From contig SCUR01000336.1 in the NCBI GenBank assembly GCA_004297235.1, positions 1-5,669 of the forward strand: a DNA stretch of 5,669 bases. The letters are read 5' to 3'. Shown here piece after piece: positions 1 to 5,669 of this stretch (its first letter is position 1; each line of letters opens with the position of its first letter). The position numbers and the translations under genes are program-made. The notes under the pieces are model-generated. The model saw only the letters and a list, made by a program, of their open reading frames with translations, ran no database searches and had not been told where the DNA came from. Source of the stretch: Candidatus Manganitrophaceae bacterium. GTDB lineage: Bacteria > Nitrospirota > Nitrospiria > SBBL01 > Manganitrophaceae.

Positions 1-187
1 CTGAACAGGATACCTCGTTTTGGATCGTTTTTTCGTTCATCATCAGTGTGAACCTTCCAGATCTCTCAATGGGATATTGATAACCACTGCCAGAGCTAAA
101 AAGCAACATCTGTGCCAATACTCTCATTCAGCCAAATTTGTTTTAATTGAACTATCAACTACTTAGAAAAGTCCTGTGGACGGAAAC

Positions 188-235
188 TTTTGTCTGAGTT
201 TGGATTGTTGTAAAAAAAATACGACTCAGACAAAA
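188..235. repeat. Perfect 12-bp inverted repeat, 24-base loop
   Basis: The left arm TTTTGTCTGAGT (188-199) is exactly complementary to the right arm ACTCAGACAAAA (224-235). The 24-base spacer includes a run of eight A (212-219). It could be an operator for a dimeric regulator, a hairpin in the glgA leader, or the remains of mobile-element ends. It does not look like an intrinsic terminator: the stem is AT-rich at its base and no U tract follows it on either strand. The repeat is seen directly; the function is unknown. Confidence 0.7.
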
Positions 236-294
236 CTTGTTGCCTTTAAACAACGCCTGCTCGATGATCGGTCCCGCATCAGTACTGAGTATGC

Positions 295-316
295 CGGAAG
301 GGATCGTCGCCTTCCG
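295..316. repeat. Small 7-bp hairpin in glgA leader
   Basis: CGGAAGG (295-301) pairs with CCTTCCG (310-316) around an 8-base loop, about 50 bases before the first possible glgA start. No T run follows, so it is not a standard terminator. It may be a leader structure or chance. Confidence 0.35.
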
Positions 317-362
317 TATCGACATTGGCCATTAAAACGGTTAAGATAACATAAACAATCGG

Positions 363-1852
363 ATGGAACCCATGGCGCGTTCAGCGGAAGGAAAATTGAA
401 CATCCTAATGGCTGCCTCCGAAGCGGTGCCGTACGCAAAAACGGGGGGGCTCGCCGACGTGGTCGGCGCTCTTTCAAAGGCATTGGTGAAACGCGATGCA
501 TCTGTTTCCGTTTTCCTCCCCCTCTACTCACAGATTGATCTAGAACGCTTTCCCCTAAAATCGACGGGACACACCGTCACCGTCCCCGTTTCGGATCGGC
601 TTGAGACAGGGGAGATCTTCTCTCACGAGCTCGCCGGCGTTCAATACTATTTCATTAAGAATGATCCGTACTTTAATAGACCCGGCCTCTATGGAACGAA
701 CGAAGGAGACTACGCCGACAACGCGGCGCGTTTTGTCTTCTTCTCGCGCGCCGTATTAGAATCGGCCAAAGTCTTGGGCCTGCACCCCGATCTTCTTCAC
801 TGCCACGATTGGCATACCGGACTCATCCCCGTTTTTCTGAAGGCGGCCTATGCGGATGAACCCTCTTTTCAGGAAACCGCCACTCTTTTTACCATCCATA
901 ATCTCGGCTACCAAGGGATCTTCTGGCATTATGACTGGCATCTCCTCAATCTTCCTTGGGATTACTTCAATTATGAAGCGTTGGAATTCTATGGAAAAAT
1001 CAATTTTATGAAAGGAGGGCTCGTCTTTGCCGATGCCCTTTCGACGGTCAGCCCCACCTATGCCAAGGAGATCCAGACAGCGGCCTACGGGTGCCGCTTA
1101 GAAGGGATCCTTCGAAAACGGAGAAAAGATCTCTATGGAATTCTAAACGGCATCGATACAGAAGAGTGGGACCCCTCACGGGATCCCACCATTGCCGCGA
1201 CCTATGACGCCAAGACCCTGCAAGGAAAAGAGAAATGCAAAACCGCGCTCCAGAAAGAAGCGGGGCTCCCGACTCGGAAAGAAATTCCGCTGCTGGCCAT
1301 GATCAGCCGGCTCAGTGAGCAGAAGGGGATCGATCTACTGATCGGCGTGTTCGAAAGGGTGATGGGGACCGGAGCACAATGCATTATCCTAGGAAACGGC
1401 GACAAAGAATATGAGGTGCGACTTCAAGCGCTGGCGAAGAAATATCCAGAGCAGGCCGTCGTTCAGATCGCGTACGATCATTCCCTCGCACACCGAATCG
1501 AGGCCGGCGCAGATATTTTTCTGATGCCGTCTAAATATGAACCGTGCGGCCTGAGCCAGATGATGAGCCTTCGCTACGGCACGGCCCCGGTCGTTCGCGC
1601 GACGGGAGGGCTGGACGACACCATTACCCAGTTCAATCCGGAGACATTGAAGGGAAACGGATTCAAGTTCAAGGCGTATACCGCGACCGCCTTCTTTCGA
1701 CAAATCCAAAACGCCCTCTCCCTTTTCAGAGAGAAAAAAAAGTGGCGCGCGCTGATTCAAAACGGGATGGAGGGAGATTATTCGTGGAACGCCTCTGCCG
1801 AAAAGTATCTGAAGCTCTATCGGATGATCCATAAAAAGAAACGGGGGGAAAG

Positions 1853-1856
<4 letters not shown>
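363..1856 (+). CDS. glgA: Glycogen (starch) synthase, ADP-glucose type, GT5
   Basis: Transfers glucose from ADP-glucose to the non-reducing end of an alpha-1,4-glucan in the cytoplasm, making glycogen. The 497-residue frame has the GT-B layout of GT5. The N-terminal domain carries the KTGGLADV glucan synthase signature (K26-T-G-G-L30), HCHDWHTG at 146-153 and the FTIHNLGYQG segment. The C-terminal domain carries NGIDTEEWDP, SRLSEQKG with R316 and K321 (equivalent to E. coli R300 and K305), and KYEPCGLSQM around E393 (the E. coli E377 region), followed by TGGLDDT. Length is normal (E. coli GlgA is 477 residues). The start is uncertain: ATG 363 has no ribosome site, ATG 372 follows GGATGG, and TTG 396 follows GGAAGG and would give the short N-terminus usual in the family. 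The longest frame is listed. Its stop overlaps the next start by 4 bp (ATGA). The family assignment is firm. Confidence 0.96.
385..391 (+). promoter_or_regulatory. Possible ribosome site for an internal TTG start of glgA
   Basis: CGGAAGG lies 4 bases before the in-frame TTG at 396-398, which is residue 12 of the longest frame. Starting there would place the first beta strand (NILMAASEA) at the very N-terminus, as in E. coli GlgA. GGATGG (361-366), 5 bases before ATG 372, is the competing site. Confidence 0.35.
1843..1852 (+). promoter_or_regulatory. Ribosome binding site of phosphofructokinase
   Basis: A purine run, GGGGGGAAAG, lies inside the end of glgA directly before ATG 1853. With the ATGA overlap it supports both this start and re-initiation by ribosomes finishing glgA. 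Confidence 0.6.
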
Positions 1857-2928
<1,072 letters not shown>

Positions 2929-2932
<4 letters not shown>

Positions 2933-3705
2933 ATCCCTCCGCCCGCCCCTCGAATCCGCTTCGGCACCGTCAAGAGATCCTGATGGTCTCCACCCTCTCG
3001 CAGCAGCGATACTGTGAGAAGAAGGTCGATCTCGCGATGCAGTACCCCGAGGTGGAGCCGACTTCTCCCGCGATGGAGCGGGGAACCGAGGGCCATGCGC
3101 AATTGGAGGAAGGGGCAATCCCCGTTAGCCGGGAGGAGATCGAAACGTCGCTCGCGCTGGGCGAGCGCCTGACCCTTTTTGAGTTTCCGATGGAAGGGAG
3201 CTGGGAGGGAATTCCCATTTGGGGACGGCCCGACCTGATTCGATTGGAGGGAAGATCGGCCACCCTCTTGGTCGAGTTTAAATTCTCCCGCCGTTCAAAC
3301 CTCTTCCCCTCGCAGCAAACACAAACCAACCTTTACGGCTGGCTGCTCCAGCAGAATCAATTTGACATCCGTGCTCTGCTTTGCGCCGTCGCGATTTTCC
3401 CCGCGACACCTCCTCACATTCAGCTTCTCCCCGCCGACCTGACCGGAGAGATCATCAATGCAGCAGAGAAAGTTCGGGGCAAGGTGCTTCGATCGGCGGT
3501 CCCGATCCTCCGCCGGGAGCCGTCGTTCACCCTCCATCTTTTTCCCTTTCGCACGGAGCTCGCCGAACGTGACCTGCGATGGGCCGTCGACTATTGGAAA
3601 GGAGAGAGGGAGCCCGAAGCGAGCGGCTCGATCAACAAATGCCGAATCTGCCGGTTCAACGCCGAATCACTCTGCGATCAGGCGTTATCCCCTTTCGCAC
3701 GATGA
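2929..3705 (+). CDS. Cas4/RecB-like PD-(D/E)XK nuclease with Fe-S cysteines
   Basis: A 258-residue predicted DNA nuclease of the PD-(D/E)XK superfamily. The active-site series is complete: H56 (GTEGHAQ), D102 (GRPDLI), E116-x-K118 (LVEFKFS), and Q132-x3-Y136 (QTNLY), the RecB/Cas4 motif. Four cysteines frame the domain: C29 in QQRYCEKK near the N-terminus and C238, C241, C249 at the C-terminus (C-x2-C-x7-C). This is the arrangement that binds a 4Fe-4S cluster in Cas4 and AddB-type nucleases. Cas4-family members cut single-stranded DNA or process ends; the specific role here is unknown. No cas1, cas2 or CRISPR repeats are in the window, so a stand-alone DNA repair or defence role is as likely as a CRISPR one. 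ATG 2929 overlaps the phosphofructokinase stop (ATGA). ATG 2983 (residue 19), preceded by AAGAGA, is an alternative that keeps every motif. Confidence 0.85.
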
Positions 3706-3738
3706 CCCTTCCACTCCATTCTGGCGATCTACCTTCAA
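3706..3738. other. Convergent intergenic gap, no visible terminator
   Basis: This is the 33-bp space between the stop of the plus-strand nuclease and the stop of the minus-strand SDR gene. I see no GC-rich stem followed by a T run on either strand, so termination of the two facing operons must be Rho-dependent or lie inside the opposing genes. Confidence 0.5.
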
Positions 3739-4455
3739 TCAAACAAAGAATTCCTCATTGAACGGCCGCAGGTCCAGCTCCAGGGTCCAGGCGCTTTTCG
3801 GCTGATTGGCAAGCGCCCAGTACGATTCGGCCATCGCATCCGGATCAAGAAGCGGCTCATCGGGCCCCGGTTGGTAGCGCTCCCGAACAAACGGCGTATC
3901 AATCACCCCGTCGACGATGATGTGGACCACATGGATCCCCTTCGGCCAAAGCTCCCGCGCCAGCGATTCGGCCATGCCGCGAACGGCGAATTTGGCGCTG
4001 CTGAATTCAAGCGCACCGCCCCGTCCCCGGATGGAGGAGGTCGCGCCGGTGAACAGGATGGCCCCGCCCCCGTTTTGGAGCATGTCGGGGACCGCCTCAC
4101 GGGCACAGAGGAAGCCGCCGTAAACGGAGACACGCCAGGCCGTCTCCATCTCCGATGGCTCCAGTTCCAGAAGCCCTTTCCAAACGGCCTGGCTGGCGTG
4201 ATGGATGAAGATATCGACCGGGCCGAACGCCTCCCGGACCCGGCCGAAACCCTCCGCCACCTGCTTTGGATCGGTGATGTCGGTCGGCACCGCCAGGGCC
4301 GCTTCATTCCGACCTCGGATCTCCTTCTCCAATACATGGAGGTAATCGGCCGACCGGGCAAACATCCCTACCCGGCACTGCTCCCTTGCGAATCTCCGGA
4401 CCAAGGCGGCCCCCGATCCCGGCCCCACCCCCGCAATGACGACGGTACGCGACAT
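3739..4455 (-). CDS. SDR-family oxidoreductase-like protein, altered active site
   Basis: A short-chain dehydrogenase/reductase-fold protein, 238 residues from the chosen start; substrate unknown. Residue numbers count from the upstream TTG at 4476; subtract 7 for the chosen start. Near the N-terminus a glycine-rich nucleotide loop, AGVGPGSG (15-22), replaces the usual TGxxxGIG. FARS with R41 hints at NADP. TDIT (D66) is the usual acidic contact. The catalytic region is unusual: the serine area is kept (GATSS, S147/S148) and K162 is kept, but the YxxxK tyrosine is F158 (FSSAK), the NNAG motif reads HHAS, and the helix asparagine position reads S117. Similar Phe-containing SDRs with a C-terminal ELDLRPF-like tail are, from memory, a recurring subfamily, so this is probably not decay. 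ATG 4455 is chosen because GGAGG lies 6 bases upstream; TTG 4476 has no such site. It lies 27 bp after the alcohol dehydrogenase and is probably co-transcribed with it. Confidence 0.88.
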   Translation of the reverse strand: MSRTVVIAGVGPGSGAALVRRFAREQCRVGMFARSADYLHVLEKEIRGRNEAALAVPTDITDPKQVAEGFGRVREAFGPVDIFIHHASQAVWKGLLELEPSEMETAWRVSVYGGFLCAREAVPDMLQNGGGAILFTGATSSIRGRGGALEFSSAKFAVRGMAESLARELWPKGIHVVHIIVDGVIDTPFVRERYQPGPDEPLLDPDAMAESYWALANQPKSAWTLELDLRPFNEEFFV

Positions 4456-4461
4456 CACTCC

Positions 4462-4466
4462 CCTCC
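4462..4466 (-). promoter_or_regulatory. Strong ribosome binding site fixing the SDR start
   Basis: On the minus strand GGAGG (within GGAGGGGAG) sits 6 bases before ATG 4455. This decides for ATG 4455 over the in-frame TTG at 4476, which would lengthen the protein by 7 residues. Confidence 0.75.
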
Positions 4467-4482
4467 GCGGAGTCAACCTGCT

Positions 4483-5652
4483 TCAAGGCTTGAGAATGAC
4501 CTTGATGCAGCCGTCCTCTTTTTCATTGAAGATCCGATAACCCTCCGGCGCCTCATCGAGCGGCATCCGATGGGTGATAATGTAGGTCAGATCGATCTTC
4601 TCTTTGATGATACGATCGAGCAGGAGCCCCGTATATTTTTGAACCGGCGTCTGCCCCATCCGGAACGTGATCCCCTTCCCGAAGGCGATCCCCATCGGCA
4701 TCTTGTCGACATAGCCGGCATACACCCCCGGCAGAGAAACCGTTCCCCCGTTTCGGCAGGCGCGGATGACTTCTCTCAGCGCAAAGGGACGATCGGTCTC
4801 CAAGTAAAACTTCTGTTTTAATTTTTCATACGCGGCCACCGGCCCTTTTTCATCGGCATCCATCCCGACTGCATCGATGCAGACATCGGGACCCCGGCCT
4901 GCGGTAATGTCCTTGAGTGCGTCAACGACATCGACCTCTTCGAAGTTGAGGACCTCCGTGTGGTTCTGGCCCCTTGCCTTTTCGATCCGCTCCGGAACAT
5001 GATCGATTGCGATGACCCGCTCCGCCCCGAGAAGATAAGCGCACTTGATCGTGAGCAGTCCGACGGGACCGCATCCCCAAACCGCCACCACATCCCCCGG
5101 CTGAATACGGCCGTTGATTGCCGCATGATACGCGGTGGGAAAGATATCCCCCAGGAAGAGAACCTGCTCATCGGTCATATCGTCCGGGACACGGACCGGC
5201 CCCACGTCGGCAAACGGGACACGGACATACTCCGCCTGTCCCCCCGGGTAGCCGCCATAAAGGTGGGTGTAGCCGAAGAGACCGGCGGTCGGATAGTCGG
5301 TCACTTTCTCCTGCATCAGGAAATTCGGATTGGAGTTGTCACAGAGGGTGAACGCCTCCATTCGGCAGTAGAAGCAGTTGCCGCAGGAGATGGAAAAGGG
5401 AACGACCACCCGGTCCCCCACGCGGAGCTTCCGATTTCCCTTTCCCACCTCGACCACCTCTCCCATAAATTCGTGACCGAGAATATCCCCGCGCTTCATC
5501 GTCGGAACATTGCCGTGATAGAGGTGGAGATCGGAGCCGCAGATCGCCGCCGTCGTCACTTTGACGATTGCATCGCGCGGGTTGAGAATTTCCGGATCGG
5601 GAACCGTCTCGACCCGAACCTCTTGTGAACCATACCAAGAAACAGCCTTCAT
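4483..5652 (-). CDS. Zinc-dependent alcohol dehydrogenase, formaldehyde dehydrogenase-like
   Basis: A medium-chain dehydrogenase (MDR) of 389 residues that should oxidise an alcohol or aldehyde adduct with NAD in the cytoplasm. The N-terminal GroES-like domain has the catalytic zinc ligand C38 (ICGSDLH) and H60-E61 (GHE). The structural zinc lobe has C90, C93, C96 and C104 in canonical spacing. D169 (GDIFPTAYHA) is the probable third catalytic ligand, as Asp is in Pseudomonas putida formaldehyde dehydrogenase. The Rossmann domain has GCGPVG (193-198) and D217 in AIDHVPER, an acidic residue that favours NAD over NADP. Relatives are often labelled glutathione-dependent formaldehyde dehydrogenase by similarity, but the sequence does not prove the substrate; sorbitol- or threonine-dehydrogenase-like activity is possible. 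ATG 5652 is preceded by AAGGAG with a 7-base gap. The gene is complete and is the first visible member of a two-gene minus-strand unit. Confidence 0.93.
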   Translation of the reverse strand: MKAVSWYGSQEVRVETVPDPEILNPRDAIVKVTTAAICGSDLHLYHGNVPTMKRGDILGHEFMGEVVEVGKGNRKLRVGDRVVVPFSISCGNCFYCRMEAFTLCDNSNPNFLMQEKVTDYPTAGLFGYTHLYGGYPGGQAEYVRVPFADVGPVRVPDDMTDEQVLFLGDIFPTAYHAAINGRIQPGDVVAVWGCGPVGLLTIKCAYLLGAERVIAIDHVPERIEKARGQNHTEVLNFEEVDVVDALKDITAGRGPDVCIDAVGMDADEKGPVAAYEKLKQKFYLETDRPFALREVIRACRNGGTVSLPGVYAGYVDKMPMGIAFGKGITFRMGQTPVQKYTGLLLDRIIKEKIDLTYIITHRMPLDEAPEGYRIFNEKEDGCIKVILKP

Positions 5653-5659
5653 TCTCTTT

Positions 5660-5665
5660 CTCCTT
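5660..5665 (-). promoter_or_regulatory. Ribosome binding site of the alcohol dehydrogenase
   Basis: AAGGAG on the minus strand lies 7 bases before ATG 5652, which confirms the start. The promoter is outside the window. Confidence 0.8.
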
Positions 5666-5669
5666 AAAT

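Larger units (their letters stand above)
1..362. other. AT-rich non-coding region upstream of glgA
   Basis: No convincing gene is visible on either strand. Hand-counted GC over 1-240 is about 38%, well below the roughly 50-67% in sampled lines of the following genes. The stretch holds a 12-bp inverted repeat (188-235), a 7-bp hairpin (295-316) and a 53-codon stop-to-stop frame (5-166) that might be a decayed transposase piece. It should also contain the promoter of the glgA operon. I could not pick one, because the best -35/-10 pairs match consensus at only 4 of 6 positions in each box. Confidence 0.6.

Noticed and set aside
188..235. Intrinsic terminator for a gene to the left
   Set aside because: The stem is not GC-rich and no T tract follows the right arm (the next bases are CTTGTTGCC), nor is there one on the opposite strand.
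264..335. A 23-codon ORF (ATG 264 to TAA 333-335) before glgA, as a leader peptide
   Set aside because: It has no ribosome site and no regulatory codon run or attenuator structure, and a frame this short is expected by chance.
240..352. Promoter candidates TTGCCT(240)/GATGAT(263) and TTGGCC(325)/TAACAT(347)
   Set aside because: Each box matches the sigma-70 consensus at only 4 of 6 positions and the two pairs are about equally good, so neither can be called.
3871..4821. Long plus-strand open frame of 316 codons across the SDR and alcohol dehydrogenase genes
   Set aside because: It is antisense to two clearly recognisable genes, has low-complexity Arg/Pro/His-rich composition, and matches no family I know. 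It is a codon-bias shadow.
4960..5628. Plus-strand open frame of 222 codons antisense to the alcohol dehydrogenase
   Set aside because: The minus-strand frame encodes the complete zinc and Rossmann motifs; this frame is its shadow.

Overview
The window looks like bacterial chromosome of moderately high GC. All five protein genes have close relatives in housekeeping or accessory metabolism. No rRNA, tRNA, CRISPR array or phage structural gene is visible. The combination of a GT5 glycogen synthase, a group III-type phosphofructokinase and a Cas4-like iron-sulfur nuclease fits a free-living environmental bacterium. Nitrospirota or a neighbouring phylum is a guess from general protein flavour only; nothing here proves a taxon.

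Layout. Positions 1-362 are non-coding and AT-rich (about 38% GC by hand count over 1-240). They hold a perfect 12-bp inverted repeat (188-199/224-235), a small hairpin (295-316), and a short degraded open frame faintly reminiscent of a DDE transposase. Next comes a tightly packed plus-strand block: glgA (363-1856), a 6-phosphofructokinase (1853-2932) and a PD-(D/E)XK nuclease with four conserved-type cysteines (2929-3705). Each junction is a 4-bp ATGA stop/start overlap, so the three genes are very probably one operon with translational coupling. A 33-bp convergent gap (3706-3738) separates this from a minus-strand pair: a zinc-dependent medium-chain alcohol dehydrogenase (4483-5652, upstream) and a short-chain dehydrogenase-like protein (3739-4455, downstream), separated by 27 bp and probably co-transcribed. 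The promoter of that pair lies beyond the right edge.

How the genes work together. glgA directs ADP-glucose into glycogen-type alpha-1,4-glucan, while phosphofructokinase commits fructose 6-phosphate to glycolysis, so the first two genes sit on the storage and breakdown sides of hexose metabolism. The nuclease has no obvious metabolic link to them and is the odd member of the operon. The minus-strand pair are both nicotinamide-dependent oxidoreductase folds. The alcohol dehydrogenase keeps its zinc ligands. The SDR protein has lost the canonical catalytic Tyr and Asn and may not be a conventional dehydrogenase.

The most notable points are the nuclease fused translationally to a carbohydrate operon, the mixed ATP/PPi signature of the phosphofructokinase, the non-canonical active site of the SDR, and the inverted repeat upstream of glgA. 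I did not find a clear, wholly new system.
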